Below the pieces are notes generated by a model, which was given only the letters and a program-made list of their open reading frames with translations, had not been told where the DNA came from and made no database searches. A program made the position numbers and the translations under genes. A stretch of DNA of 64,000 bases from Diplonema japonicum (taxonomy: Eukaryota; Euglenozoa; Diplonemea; Diplonemida; Diplonemidae): NCBI GenBank assembly GCA_964019335.1, contig OZ025682.1, positions 62,001 through 126,000 on the forward strand. The letters run 5' to 3'. This document shows, one piece after another, positions 50,780 to 61,890 of this stretch; position 1 is the first letter of the stretch, and the number at the start of each line of letters is the position of its first letter.

Positions 50780-52615
50780 ATGCCGAGAATTGTGCCAATA
50801 AACGAAGAAGAAGAAGAGGTCAAAGATGTCAACGAACGGATTGCCGCCTTCAGTACAAAAAAAGTGACAAAACTGTGTTTAAAATGGGATGAGCTGTGCT
50901 TCGACGTGCCAATGGGCAAGGACGAGCCCCCAAAAAGAATCCTGAATAACCTCCACGGCGCGGTAAAACCCGGTGAGCTCACCGCCATCATGGGCCCCTC
51001 CGGCGCCGGCAAAAGCACCTTCATGAACGTATTGGCAGGCCGCTCTCCTTACGGAACCCGATCGGGAACAATTCAAGTGAACAGTTTCGATGTTGATCCA
51101 AGCCAATACAGGGAGAACATAGCGTACATAATGCAACGCGACGCGTTATTTGCAACGCAAACCCCACGAGAGTGCTTGCAATTCACAGCATCCTTGCGTT
51201 TATTGGATCTGACACAAACAGAACGTGACAGTGTGGTGAACGGAGCCATCACAGCATTGGGTCTTGAACGGTGTGCGGACACTCTGATCGGTTCTGACTT
51301 AATGCCAGGGCTTTCTGGTGGGGAAATGAAACGAGCAGCGGTGGCAGTTGAATTAATATCATCTCCTTCCTTAATATTCTTGGACGAACCGACATCAGGG
51401 CTTGACTCACACAACGCGTGCGAACTGATCAAAACGTTAAGAGCCCTCGCAGAAGCAGGCACCACTATAGTCTGCACAATACACCAGCCTTCATCCGAGG
51501 TGTTCGAGCTCTTTCACAGGGTGATGTTCCTACGGCAAGGCGAGCTTGTGTACAATGGGCCTGTTGATGGTATTATTCCTCATTTTGCAGCGCATGGTCA
51601 CGCGTGTAAACCAAATTACAACCCTTCTGATTTCGCAATGTTTAAATTGCAAACATTGTCTGACAATGAAATGGGGCCGTTGGTGGCGTCAGTAGCAAGG
51701 CCCGTTGTCAACTGGGAGGAGATCCAATGTACAGCTTCTGTTGATTCCATCCTCACAAGACGCGCGGGTTTTGCAAAACAACTCCCGCTTTTGTTGAAAC
51801 GGGAATGGTTTCAATTCTTCCGGGACAAGATGACGCTTACTTCTAGATTCGGGATGAGTTTTTTCTTGGCATTGATAATAGGTCTTATTTACATGGATGT
51901 TGGTGATAAATGGGGCGATCGCGACACAGGTAGGAATACCACGAAGGATGTAAACAACCATTGGGGTGCGTTAGTTTTTTTCGCCATCAACGGGATGTTT
52001 TTATCAGCGCAGCCACAACTTTTGGTATTCCCGATGGAGCGTCCGGTCTTCATCAGGGAGTACACTGTTGGGACTTATGGGACAGCAGCGTATTTTATCG
52101 CCAAAACCTGTGTTGACATCCCTGCTAGTTTTGTTCAGCAACTGCTAAGTACTGTGGTAATGTACTTCATCATCGATTTGCAGGGGAATTTCATTCTTAT
52201 TGTGTTGAGTCTTACGCTTCTTTCTGCTGTGTCTGCTTCCACCGCGCTTCTTCTTGGTGCGTCAACATCAAGGGTCGAAATGGCGATGAACTTGATGCCT
52301 GCGGTGTACGTTCCTCAGATTATGTTTGCTGGGTTTTTTATCTCGTCAGATAGTATACCAGTGTTCATGAGGTGGATACAATGGGTGTGTCCTTTGAAGT
52401 ATAGTGTTGCGCTCGTGTCGATCGTGGAGTTTGCGGAAAAGAATTTGCCGGATAATCATACATTCGCCTCGGAGGCGACGAGCAATCTCATTAAGAATTC
52501 CAACATCAACAGGGATGACTGGCCGTTGTACACTTTGATCATGGTTGCCATCTTCTGTGTTTTCAGAATAACCTCTGCCGTCATCCTCTCGACCAAGGCG
52601 AAAACATTTCAGTAG
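50780..52615 (+). CDS. ABCG-type half-transporter
   Basis: 611 residues, single exon. The nucleotide-binding domain comes first: Walker A GPSGAGKS at 72-79, signature LSGGEMKRA from 178, Walker B with LIFLDEPTSGLDS at about 197-209, and the H-loop in TIHQPSSEVF. The membrane domain follows with about six segments (about 355-375, 394-412, 430-450, 465-490, 510-530 and 585-605). This NBD-TMD order is the hallmark of ABCG (White/ABCG2-like) half-transporters, which work as dimers to export lipids, sterols or drugs. Its codon use is more AT-rich than that of the neighbouring ATPases and tubulins, so expression is probably lower. The substrate is unknown. Confidence 0.93.
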   Translation: MPRIVPINEEEEEVKDVNERIAAFSTKKVTKLCLKWDELCFDVPMGKDEPPKRILNNLHGAVKPGELTAIMGPSGAGKSTFMNVLAGRSPYGTRSGTIQVNSFDVDPSQYRENIAYIMQRDALFATQTPRECLQFTASLRLLDLTQTERDSVVNGAITALGLERCADTLIGSDLMPGLSGGEMKRAAVAVELISSPSLIFLDEPTSGLDSHNACELIKTLRALAEAGTTIVCTIHQPSSEVFELFHRVMFLRQGELVYNGPVDGIIPHFAAHGHACKPNYNPSDFAMFKLQTLSDNEMGPLVASVARPVVNWEEIQCTASVDSILTRRAGFAKQLPLLLKREWFQFFRDKMTLTSRFGMSFFLALIIGLIYMDVGDKWGDRDTGRNTTKDVNNHWGALVFFAINGMFLSAQPQLLVFPMERPVFIREYTVGTYGTAAYFIAKTCVDIPASFVQQLLSTVVMYFIIDLQGNFILIVLSLTLLSAVSASTALLLGASTSRVEMAMNLMPAVYVPQIMFAGFFISSDSIPVFMRWIQWVCPLKYSVALVSIVEFAEKNLPDNHTFASEATSNLIKNSNINRDDWPLYTLIMVAIFCVFRITSAVILSTKAKTFQ

Positions 52616-52627
52616 CGAGGGAGGAGG

Positions 52628-52661
<34 letters not shown>

Positions 52662-54391
52662 AGGGGGCGAGGATTATTTTTTGCGTCCTCTCCCTGAATA
52701 AGGACCTCCTTGGATATAATGGGGTTTTCCTGTTTTTTTTTTTTTTTTTTTTTCTCTAATTTGAATATTTAAAAAAAAAGAATAAAGTTTTAAAAAGAAA
52801 AGCACACACAAAAAAAATTTCGCTGCCACAGAGGGGGGTGGATGCACAGAGGGAAAGATGAAAAAGAGGGAAAGGAAGAGTAAAAAAAGCGGAGGAATAA
52901 GACACCCATTTCTATTTCGCCCCCCTTTTCTTCCCACCCTTTCTTCTTACCCCTCCTTCCTCCAATGTGGATTTATGTGAATCCTAGCTCCGAATGAGTG
53001 CTTTTGTTTTCTTTTTAATTTTCTTCTTCTTCTTTTTCTTGTTGCTACTTTCTGGCCCTTCCCATACTGAAGAATTGTGTTGACAACTTTGTCAATGTCA
53101 ATCACCACTTTAAAGACCCGAAAGGAAGGGTGGAAGGAGACCTAGTGTTTCCTCAAAAAAAAATGTTTTTTTTTTTTTTTTTTTTTTTTTTTTTGTTCTT
53201 CTTCGTTCCTCTTCCCTCCCAAAAAATGTTTTTTTCCACCCGCTTCATTACCTCCTCTTCAAGAACGGAAGAAAAAAAAAAGCCCCCCTTTTCGTGATAC
53301 AATGATTTCTTTGGCAAATTTGAAAAAAGAATTGGTGTTTGTATCATGTATCACCTTTTTGAAATGAGGTATTTGTGCCGTCTCCCTATTTAAGGACTCC
53401 TGTTTAGGGAGGAGGGGTGTTGTTTCTTTTATGATTTGTGTGGTTGTCTTCCCCCCCCCCTCTTTTTTATTTCGAAGGAAACACAGCACAATTTAACTTC
53501 GCTACCACAAGATGAGAGAAGAAGGGAGAGAAGGGGCCTTCTAACCCTCCTTCTCCATGTGGGTTTGTGAAATCTAGCTCAAATTGTGTAGAAGGTTCTT
53601 TTTTTTACTGTAAAACCTCTGGTTCACCCCCCCCATATTTTTTGAGCCCTCCTTTCAAATTCGAAAAAAATATACCGAAAGGACCCCCCGGCACAAAAAA
53701 TAGTTTTTCTACCTTTATCGGCTTTACAGTATTTTGTCCCCCTCCCCCCTCTCACCCCCTTTTCACAACGAAGGGATATACACTAATTGTATTATCAACT
53801 TTTTGTCCATATTTTGTCCCACCAAAAAAAAAAGCACTAAACGAGAGGGGGGAGGGAACAAAAAAAAACCCCTCTTTTTTTAACCCCTTCTTCCTGCCTC
53901 CTGCAACATTGCCTTCCCCCCCCCCTCTTTTTAAATTAAATATTCAGACATTCGATCCCCCCCCCCCCCCCCCTGGGTCTAACTCACAGGCATCAGTAGC
54001 TCTTGCAAAGAAATAATAAGAACCATTTCCGGACGTTCGGCAGAAAGTGCGGTACCAGTTGTGTCGAAGAAGGATTAGTGCGCGCGAAGTAAACAACAAC
54101 GAGATCGTGAGAATAAAAAAGTTAGATAAATTCCTCCCCTCCTCCCCCCCCCCCTTTTTTTGCCTTGCTTTCGCTCGGCAGACTACCATGAAAGAAAACA
54201 AAAAAAAGGGGGAGAGGGCTAAATATGTTAGGTTACAGTCCCTCTATCTCTTTTTTTTTCCTTTTTTTTTTTTTTTTTTGAAATACACTTCCCCACCAAA
54301 AAAAAAAATCTCATTAACCCTCACGTGTAGGTGCTCTTCCTTTTATTTAAAAAAACAAAAAAAAAAAAAAAACCCTCCCAAAAAAAAAAAA
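52616..54391. other. spacer with a degenerate duplicated unit
   Basis: Two related stretches of about 400 bp can be followed through shared words (see the repeat entry). The rest is homopolymer-rich. A complex stretch at about 53985-54130 is not clearly coding. Confidence 0.55.
52680..53795 (+). repeat. degenerate tandem duplication, two units about 0.6-0.7 kb apart
   Basis: Shared landmarks in the same order: CTCCCTGAATAAGGACCTCC / CTCCCTATTTAAGGACTCC, TTCGCTGCCACA / TTCGCTACCACA, ATGTGGATTTATGTGAATCC / ATGTGGGTTTGTGAAATC with CTAGCTC, and AATTGTGTTGACAAC / AATTGTATTATCAAC. Spacing differs by indels. Confidence 0.5.
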
Positions 54392-55201
54392 ATGCTCCCC
54401 CCCGTTTTGCACCGATTTAGAGAGGGGGTCAACGAGAACGCACAGGGAGAGGAAAAAATCGAAATCGCAAAACAATTTTTCAAGGAGTACATCTCAAGCA
54501 TGCACACGGGCAAGGTGCGGGAATGCTTCGAGGCGTGGATGGACGCTGAAGGGGTGTGGACCACCGAGAGGGAACGCCTCACTCTAAGGTCCAAAGGCGT
54601 CGAGGAAGCCGTGAGGAAATACAACACTGTAGTAGACAAGATGATGGGCGGCCCGCAAAGCACAGTGTCCTTCAGAGTTAACAACATCACATACCACTCA
54701 AAGCTAGATGTTGTAAAATTGGATTTCGTGATCTCGGTGCTGCGGGTGAACGAATCAATCCCAACAGTGGAACCCAAACGCTATACTATCAAATTTAATG
54801 AAAGACTGCAAATTCTTCGAATTGTCGTCTCCCCGCCCGATGAGACCGCCATAACCCCTGTTAAAATCTCATCTGACGTGTCCACACCAATTTCCAATGA
54901 GTCATCTACTCAAAGCGATTCTGGTTCTTCGGAAAGCTGCACTACCTCACCTCTTCTTCGATCTCCTTCACGTGACCGGCCGTGCCTCCACAACAATTGG
55001 GACCCTGTACGGGTTAAGAGGCGGCATGCGTTGTTGAGGTGCAGGGTGTGTGCCTCGCAATGGAAAATTCCGGTTTCTGATGTTACCCGCTGTTATAAGT
55101 TTGTTCTGCCTTCGGGCTGCTCTAAGGGGTCTCTGTGCACGTCTTTGCATGTTAATGCAAGGAAGCAGACGTACGAAGAGCGTGTCAGTGTGAGGCAGTG
55201 A
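54392..55201 (+). CDS. NTF2-like/HNNWD/CCCH zinc-finger protein, paralogue A
   Basis: 269 residues from the ATG after an A tract; the frame extends upstream but that part is low-complexity and unlike the paralogues. Residues about 20-165 have the helix-helix-strand layout of an NTF2/SnoaL-like fold (KQFFKEYISSMHTGKVRECF, then alternating strands). A Ser-rich linker follows. C198-x-H200-NNWD...C217-x2-C220 looks like a four-ligand zinc site. It is followed by a CCCH finger C234-x8-C243-x5-C249-x3-H253. CCCH fingers usually bind single-stranded RNA, and NTF2-like domains often mediate dimers (as in G3BP), so an RNA-binding role is inferred. I do not know a named family with this exact order. 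Confidence 0.8.
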   Translation: MLPPVLHRFREGVNENAQGEEKIEIAKQFFKEYISSMHTGKVRECFEAWMDAEGVWTTERERLTLRSKGVEEAVRKYNTVVDKMMGGPQSTVSFRVNNITYHSKLDVVKLDFVISVLRVNESIPTVEPKRYTIKFNERLQILRIVVSPPDETAITPVKISSDVSTPISNESSTQSDSGSSESCTTSPLLRSPSRDRPCLHNNWDPVRVKRRHALLRCRVCASQWKIPVSDVTRCYKFVLPSGCSKGSLCTSLHVNARKQTYEERVSVRQ

Positions 55202-55885
55202 AAAAAATGAGAAAAAAAAATAAAATAAATTATATGCTGACCCAAAGCATGGATTTTTTTTTTCTCTCTCTTCTTTTTTTTAGTGGGATATACAGAACGA
55301 AGATAAATAATTAAGAAGGAAAAAAAAAAAAGAATTTTTTTATTATAAACATAAAGAAAAAAAAAAGAAAAAGGAAAAAAAAAAATCACGTTTCTTTTTT
55401 ATGCGAAAAAGAAATCATAAAAAAAAAGTCCCCCCCCTCCTCCTCCCACTCTTCCCGTTTACCCCATCTTTTTGGGTGCTTTTCTCTTATTTGTGTAAGG
55501 CGCGCCAAATCGCGACCAACCAGGTCTGTGAAGCTAGCTTGAGCAAGCCTCGCGCATTAAGAAAAAGCAGCACAGCTTTCTTTCTTTTTTTTTTTTTTTC
55601 CTCTTCTTTTTTTTTCCGAATCCCTTCGGGGAAAAAAAAAAGAAGAGGAAAGAAAGAAGGAAAAAAAAAAAGGAGCTCTCTTTCCCACTTCTTCCACTCT
55701 TCTGTTTTTCTTTTTCTTTTTCTTTTTTTTGTTCTCCTTTATACCAAAGTTTTTTTTTTTTTTTTTTTTTTCTGCTTTTTTTCAAGACAAAATTCTGAAA
55801 GGCAGAAATTCTTATTATATAAAAAAAATTTTTTTTCTTCCTTCCATGTATCCACAACAACAAAAAAAGGCAAAAAAAAAAAAAA
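55202..55885. other. spacer, no gene seen
   Basis: A/T runs with a more complex stretch at about 55495-55575; no gene supported. It ends in an A tract before paralogue B. Confidence 0.6.
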
Positions 55886-56722
55886 ATGGTTGAATTCAAC
55901 AGCAGCCTCCCTCAAATGTTGCCAATGTCACCCGCCACAGTGCAGCAACAACAAGTAAGCAACTTTTCCACGCCTGACGACATGCCGCAATTTCGGGTGC
56001 TGGACGAAGGGTTGCGATCGCTGTCGCCGAACACCCAAAAAATCGAAGCCACAAAACAATTTTGGAAGGAACACGTTTCCAGCATGCACACAGGACGGGT
56101 ATCAGAGTGCTATGAAGCTTGGATGACAGGTGACGTGGTGTGGCTCACCGAGCGTGTTGGCCTCCCTCTCCGTTCGCAAGGTATCACCGAGGCCTGCAAA
56201 CTCTACAACATTGTACAGGACAAAATCCTAGGCGGCCCACAGAGCACCGTCACCACAAGAGTAAACCGAGTAGTCCACCATCAAAAAACAGACCTCATCA
56301 AACTGGATTTCGTCTGTTCAATATTGAAACCAAACTCGCTTTCTCCTAAAGTAGAGTTCCGCCGTTTCACCATCAGATGGAACGAGGATCTGTTGATAAC
56401 CCGTGTGATCGTGTCGCCAACAGATGACTCTATCATCAACCCGGTTTTGGAGCCAATGGTTGCCCGGCCTGAAAGCGGTATTCAGCTAGAGGCGCGGCCT
56501 TGCTCCCACAACAATTGGGATCCTGTTAGGGTGAAGCGTAAGCATGCTACTTTAAGGTGCCGAACGTGTACTTCTCAGTGGAAACTCCATGTTGCCAAAG
56601 TTTCTCGTTGTGCGGCGCACATCACTCCTAAAGGTTGTCCTGATGGTAGTGAGTGTTCTTTGCTTCATATTAACGCGAGGAAGCTGACCTATGAGGAGCG
56701 TACAGGGGTCAGGATGGCATAG
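55886..56722 (+). CDS. NTF2-like/HNNWD/CCCH zinc-finger protein, paralogue B
   Basis: 278 residues. An N-terminal Gln/Pro-rich leader (about 1-45) comes before the NTF2-like domain (about 50-190; TKQFWKEHVSSMHTGRVSEC, GGPQSTVTTRVNRV, LIKLDFVCSI). The linker is the shortest of the array. Zinc ligands are C206, H208, C225 and C228, then the CCCH finger from C242 with spacing 8-5-3. Within the finger PDGSE replaces the KGSL seen in the others, and HIN replaces HVN. No intron. It lies about 700 bp after paralogue A on the same strand. Confidence 0.82.
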   Translation: MVEFNSSLPQMLPMSPATVQQQQVSNFSTPDDMPQFRVLDEGLRSLSPNTQKIEATKQFWKEHVSSMHTGRVSECYEAWMTGDVVWLTERVGLPLRSQGITEACKLYNIVQDKILGGPQSTVTTRVNRVVHHQKTDLIKLDFVCSILKPNSLSPKVEFRRFTIRWNEDLLITRVIVSPTDDSIINPVLEPMVARPESGIQLEARPCSHNNWDPVRVKRKHATLRCRTCTSQWKLHVAKVSRCAAHITPKGCPDGSECSLLHINARKLTYEERTGVRMA

Positions 56723-56728
56723 AGGGGG

Positions 56729-56760
<32 letters not shown>

Positions 56761-57063
56761 CCCCCCTCCCCCCACTTCCCCTCTTACCCCCGAGGTGTCA
56801 TATTTTTGCGCTTTGCTTTTCTGGCCCATCCGAGCAATAGTGGCACCACGGGTGAACTCTTTGAGATTATGTGAGGTGTTTTAGTTATAGTTTTTATTTA
56901 TAAAAAAAAAAAGAAAAAAAAAAAAAAAAAAAAAAAAAGGAGCTTGATACCCGAAACCAGATTTTTTTTGGGGGGTCTGGGGGCCCATCCACTTAGTATT
57001 ACAAGAAATGGGGGAGTTTTTTTTTTCTCTCTTTTTTTTTTTTTTTTTTTTGTTCTTCCTGCA

Positions 57064-57202
57064 GCAAAGGACAAATCCCGATGGGAAGTTGTGTGCACGA
57101 GGCAGCAATGAACCTACCACCAGAACGGTGGTCACTGTGAAGCCAGAAGGCCACATTTGCAGGAAATTGGATGTTGCACACACTGAGGCCTTCCAAACAT
57201 GA
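57064..57202 (+). pseudogene. possible orphan exon or gene fragment
   Basis: A T tract with TTCCTGCAG is followed by a GC-richer frame (CAAAGGACAAATCCCGATGG...) that codes for about 45 residues with balanced composition (RTNPDGKLCARGSNEPTTRT and on) and ends in TGA. No upstream exon was found. A relic or an exon of an unseen gene are both possible. Confidence 0.3.
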
Positions 57203-57587
57203 GCGCAACAAAAAAAAAAAAGAGGGGGAAAATGCAAACCATTTTAAAAAGAATTAAAAAAAAAAAGTCTAATTTTTTTTTGTTGTTTCAAGTGTTCCCG
57301 TGCAATCTTTTTCTTCTTCTTTTTTTTCTCGTTATTAATTGCAACCCCCTGCTCAGCCAAAAAAAACCCCATTTTGAGTATTATAAAAAAAAAAGGGAAA
57401 AAAAAAAGGTGAAGTTGGACTTTTTTTTCTTTTTTTTTCTTCTTCTTTGAATTCGGTACTTTTTTTTTCGTGAATTACCCCTTTTTATATTAAAAAAAAG
57501 AGGACGAAAGAAGGAGGGATATTGAGTTGCTCACTTTTCTCTTTTTGTTTTGGGAGGGGGAAACCAACCATTTTTTTTTCACACATG

Positions 57588-57618
<31 letters not shown>

Positions 57619-58212
57619 GGTCCCTCTGAGGGAAAAAGAAGAAGGAAAAAAAAAAAAAAAATGCGAACAAAACATACATTTTTAAATTGGTTTTCTTTCC
57701 CCCTCCCTTTCCTTGTTTTTTTTTTTTTTTTTTTTTTCCCGTTCTATTTCTTCCTCCCTTCCTCCTTCTTTCCTCTTGAACTTTTAAAGTGAAAGAAGAA
57801 CAAAGAAAGAAAAAAATTCTTTTTTTTTTTGGGAATTGGAAGTGGGACGTGCATGAATACACAGCCTTCGTCGCACTGGCTCCTGTTAGTTGTGATAAAC
57901 TATCCTGCGTGTTTTCCGACTTGTCTGTAAAAAAAACTCTTCTTGCTTTCCCTTGCATCTGTTTTGTTTTCATTTATTTTCATATAGGTTTGCTACTCCG
58001 GTTTCTTCTTTTAAAAAAAAAAAAAGACACCTTCCCAGATGATGAAACTTTAAAAAAAAAGATCCTTCCATCCCCCTCTCTATCTCTTTTTTTTTTTCTC
58101 TTCTACCCTTTGGAGTTTGCTTGGAGTTGCTCTGAAGTTCTAGGTCTTTTTTAAATAACATTATATTCGACGAAAAAAAAAAAAAAAAAAAAACTCGATG
58201 ATTTAAAAAAAG

Positions 58213-58455
58213 CCGGTGGGGGCACCCTGCACAAGCACCATTTACTTGATTACAGGGGGTGCCCCGGGTAACCAAGATTCTGAGCCCGTGTAGTTTGCTG
58301 CCTGTTCGCCACCCAGAGCATCTGCTTCTTCCACTTGGGCGCTACCGGTGATGACCGACGAGGAGGTCAACAGCGAACAACACATCTGATGTACTTCTTT
58401 ATATTTCCATGTTATCCCCACCACCTGAAAAAAAAAAAAAAAAAAAAAAAAAAAA
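58213..58455 (+). repeat. SINE-like A-tailed dispersed repeat, copy 4 (internally shorter)
   Basis: Opposite orientation to copies 1-3. It lacks about 85 bp found in those copies, between the ACCCGGG and CACCCCCTG words (seen on the reverse strand). Its 3' end CCCCACCACCTG is followed by about 28 A, the clearest tail of the four. Confidence 0.8.
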
Positions 58456-59093
58456 GAAGAGCACCAGATATAACTTATTTCTGTCGGATTTTTCGAAATT
58501 CTTCTAGGTTCGCCCAAGTTCCATGAGGAGGACGAGAGTCCTTGGGCATCTATTGGTTACTTTCAATGGAAAGATTTTTTTTGGAGGTTTTTTTTTTTTT
58601 TTTTTTTTTTATTCAAATGGTTTCTCCAAAAAAACCGCCCCTCCAAAAAAAAAGGCAAAATTATCAAACAATTTCTTTTTTTATATAGTAACCCCACTCC
58701 CTTTTTTTTCTTTTATTTACCTAGCTTTTATATAAAGGACTAAAAGGGGGGGGGGAAACACAGAAAAAGATGGAACCGTGTGATTATTTACACGTGCCAT
58801 CAAAAAGAAAATTGCAAAAAAAAAAAAGAAAAAAAATCAGGGGGAAAAAAAAATAACGAGAACCTAAACCGGGTGTCGATTTCATGCAAAAAAAAAAAAG
58901 AATTAAAAAAAAAGAGAGGGGGGAAAAAAAAAAAAACCTTGCTCTGGAAGTAGGCCCCTCTACTTCTTTTTTTTTCCCCCCCCTCTCTAAAAAAAATACC
59001 TCAAAAAAATATCCCATTCCCTCTTACTTCTTTCTCTCCATTTTTTTCTTTTAATTTTTTTTTTTTAATACAACACAGCACACAAAAAAAAAT

Positions 59094-59945
59094 ATGGAAA
59101 TCGCATACCTTTCAACAGGTTCGATTCCGCTTCTATCTGCAATCCAACAGCAACTCTACGGCGATGTTCAATTTGCGGAAGGGGTCGACACAAGCGTTAC
59201 GGGCCACGATCTTATTGAGGTGGCAAAACATTTCTGGAGAGACTTCATCTATGCAATGCAAATTGAAAAAGTTGTGGAGTGTCTAGACGCTTGGCTGGAC
59301 GATGAAGTTGTACTGTACACAACGAGGTTCCCGCACCCTGTGAGAGCAAAGGGAAAGCTCGACTCTTACAAAGCATATCTCGCAGCAAAGTCCAAGATTA
59401 TAGGAGCCAAGTGCAGCGTTTCACTAAGGGTCACCAATATATCATATCTCTCGAAACTAGATTTGGTGAAAATCGACTTCAGCGCGTCGCTTCATAAAGA
59501 TGTTGTGGACCCCCCGTCGGTGCACAATTGCAGATTGAGTTTGAAATTCGGAGATGGTGTGAAAATCACGAGAGCTGTTCTGTCGCCGGGCGACAATTCC
59601 TTGATCAGCCCCATAAAGCCTTCCAGTGCACCAGAGTGCGAAACAGATTCCAGCGATGTCGAAGCGGTGCAGGAACCCTCGTCAAGTATTCTCCAGCCTC
59701 CTTCACACGTCAGGCCGTGTCTCCACAACAACTGGGACCCTGTTAGGGTAAAGCGCAGGAATGCCCTCCTGCGGTGCAGGGTCTGTTCTTCACAGTGGAA
59801 GCTTCCTGTTGACAGAGTTGTGCGGTGTGCGAGATTCTACACTCCAGCCGGGTGTCATAAAGGGTCGTTGTGCGGTGCGTTGCATGTCAATATCCGTAAG
59901 CTGAGCTATGAACAGCGTCAGGCAGCTAAGGGAACTTTCAAGTAA
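59094..59945 (+). CDS. NTF2-like/HNNWD/CCCH zinc-finger protein, paralogue C
   Basis: 283 residues; the most diverged member. The NTF2-like part (about 43-180) keeps AKHFWRDFIYAMQIEKVVEC where others have SSMHTGR. Zinc ligands are C209, H211, C228 and C231, then the CCCH finger from C245 with spacing 8-5-3 (GCHKGSLCGALHVN). The linker is Ser/Glu/Pro-rich. An acceptor-like TACAACACAG lies 17 nt before the ATG. No intron. It is separated from B by 2.4 kb with a SINE-like copy between them. Confidence 0.82.
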   Translation: MEIAYLSTGSIPLLSAIQQQLYGDVQFAEGVDTSVTGHDLIEVAKHFWRDFIYAMQIEKVVECLDAWLDDEVVLYTTRFPHPVRAKGKLDSYKAYLAAKSKIIGAKCSVSLRVTNISYLSKLDLVKIDFSASLHKDVVDPPSVHNCRLSLKFGDGVKITRAVLSPGDNSLISPIKPSSAPECETDSSDVEAVQEPSSSILQPPSHVRPCLHNNWDPVRVKRRNALLRCRVCSSQWKLPVDRVVRCARFYTPAGCHKGSLCGALHVNIRKLSYEQRQAAKGTFK

Positions 59946-59957
59946 GACTCTCCCGCC

Positions 59958-60000
<43 letters not shown>

Positions 60001-60466
60001 CTCTTTGACCGTATTAGATTTCTTCGTGAAGAAAAGAAGGAAAAAAAAATGCTTTTTTTTCTTCTTTTTGTTCTGCCCCAATTTTGGGTCGGGTACGGTT
60101 TCTCTCCCTCTTTCTTTCTTTTTTTTTTTTCGTCCAGGAAAGAACGACCTTTTTTTTTTTTTTTTTTACGACCTTTTTTTTTTTTGATTATAAAAAAAAA
60201 AAAGGGTGGGGATGTATCTGTTTTAATGAGGCACAATCCTCTCTTGCTCCTTGAGAATATGCGAAGGAATAAAAAAAAACAAGAAAAACAAGGGGATAAA
60301 TGAAGGGAAAAGAAAAAAGAAAAAAGAAAAAAGAAAAAAGAAAAAGAACGCACTCCTTTGTCTTCTGCTCTCAAGTTGTAATTTACTAGCTTCGTGCAAT
60401 TACATCATTAAAGCAGGTCGATATTCCCCCGACTGATATTTTTCTTCTTTTTTTTTTTTTTATATA

Positions 60467-60772
60467 TATATGAGCTCGTCCGGGAAAAAAGTCAACAACT
60501 AACCCTCCACTGGGCGGCAAAACCCCGGCCGACACTTTGTGTGCAGAATCACCGTCTGTGCACCATGGCGGGTGCAATGCAAGCCGTTTTTGTTTTAGTT
60601 AACATGTGCATGCAAAAAAAAAAACATACTTGCTATTTTTCTGACCTGTTTTACGCTTCCCGGGCAACCGGTTGCAAAGCCTGCCACCCTCATGGCAAAA
60701 CAAGCATCGCAATTGAAAAAACGGGTTTTCAAACTGCAAGTGTGGATATTTTAATCCGGACGAGCTCATATA
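60467..60772. mobile_element. about 306-bp element with 17-bp perfect terminal inverted repeats
   Basis: TATATGAGCTCGTCCGG at 60467-60483 is exactly reverse-complemented at 60756-60772. The interior is GC-richer than its surroundings and has no transposase frame. No clear target-site duplication is visible, partly because the left flank is a TA run. It fits a MITE-like non-autonomous element. Confidence 0.5.
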
Positions 60773-60913
60773 CAAAATATGTATCTTTCAAGAAATCTTC
60801 CAAAAAAGAAAAAAGAAAAAAAAAGCGAAAAAAAAAAAAATGATTTTATTAACATATGACAAAGACATAGTCATAAAAGAATTATCTTTTTTTTTTTTTT
60901 TTTTTTTTTTTTG

Positions 60914-60962
60914 GGAGGGCGGCCCTCTAACGGGGGCTTGTCCTGTACTTTGAGTTTTTTTT
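60914..60962 (+). repeat. short repeat shared with 17461-17510
   Basis: GGGCGGCCCTCTAACGGGGG is followed by CTTGTCCTGTACTTTGAG and T; see the first copy. Confidence 0.6.
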
Positions 60963-61604
60963 TTCTCAATCGATTTTGGTCGGCCGAGAAGGATACCATT
61001 TTGTGCTGATATCGAACTGAGTTGTATGAACCAAAAGGAGAGAGTTAACAACGGTCTACGGGTTATTAACTGAGTTTTTTCACCATTATTCACTCAGCAC
61101 TGCCATAATTGCTGGGTCCGTATCTTCGCTGTTTGCAAGAGTTGTTTGGGAAAGCTGATATAAAGCTGATATCCCTCTGCTAAGGCTCAATAAGAAGAAC
61201 GGAAAGGGAAAAAAAAAAGAAAAAAAGAGAGAGAGAAGCGAAGAAAAATAAATTTTCTTTCATTTTCTCTCTCCCCCCCCCCCCCTCCCAATTCTGTTAC
61301 TTAACTCTCCCTCTCCTTCCTCTTCCTCTTCCTCTATCTTCTGTTTTTTATTTTTATTTTTTTTGATTTTTTGTAGAGGGATAGTCCTCAAGTGGGATTT
61401 CCCCTTAAATATCGCATTTTTTTTTTTGCTGGAACAAGTAAACAAATTTTGAAAAGAATTGTTATTGCAAAAAAGAGTAGAGGCAGCTTGCCCGTTTACC
61501 CCTACTGTAGGTGAAAACGGCTTAAAGCCGTTGCAAACAATCAACAGACTCTTTTTTATTATGACGACCATTCTTTATTTTTGTCTAGTCAGCACTCGGA
61601 TTCG

Positions 61605-61662
<58 letters not shown>

Positions 61663-61890
61663 AAATAGTTTTTTTTCAGTGAGCACTCCCTCAGTGCACA
61701 CTGAAAACTCCGTCGGTTTTTATTCCCCCCTCTTCCCCCCCCCCCTTTTTTTTAAATTATTATTCTCGAGACTGGCTTTTTTGTTAAAAAAAAATAAAAA
61801 TAAAATAAAAAAATAGGACGCGTAAAGCGGCTCTGCACACCCTTTCAATCCTCCCTGTAATTTTAAAAAAAAATTTTTTTTTATAAAAAA

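Larger units (their letters stand above)
56723..59093. other. spacer with SINE-like copy and a possible exon
   Basis: Mostly homopolymers. Contains a protein-like stretch at 57064-57202 and SINE-like copy 4 at 58213-58455. No full gene seen. Confidence 0.6.
59946..61890. other. spacer with inverted-repeat element
   Basis: Contains the element at 60467-60772, the second copy of the 17.46-kb repeat and a long A run (about 61605-61660). No gene supported. Confidence 0.6.

Noticed and set aside
54047-54391. Upstream extension of paralogue A
   Set aside because: Low-complexity Lys/Phe/Pro sequence not shared with the other paralogues; the ATG at 54392 after an A tract matches their pattern.
59117-59127. 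GGTTCGATTCC, a perfect tRNA B-box word
   Set aside because: Lies inside the coding start of paralogue C; no T-arm or acceptor stem pairs around it.
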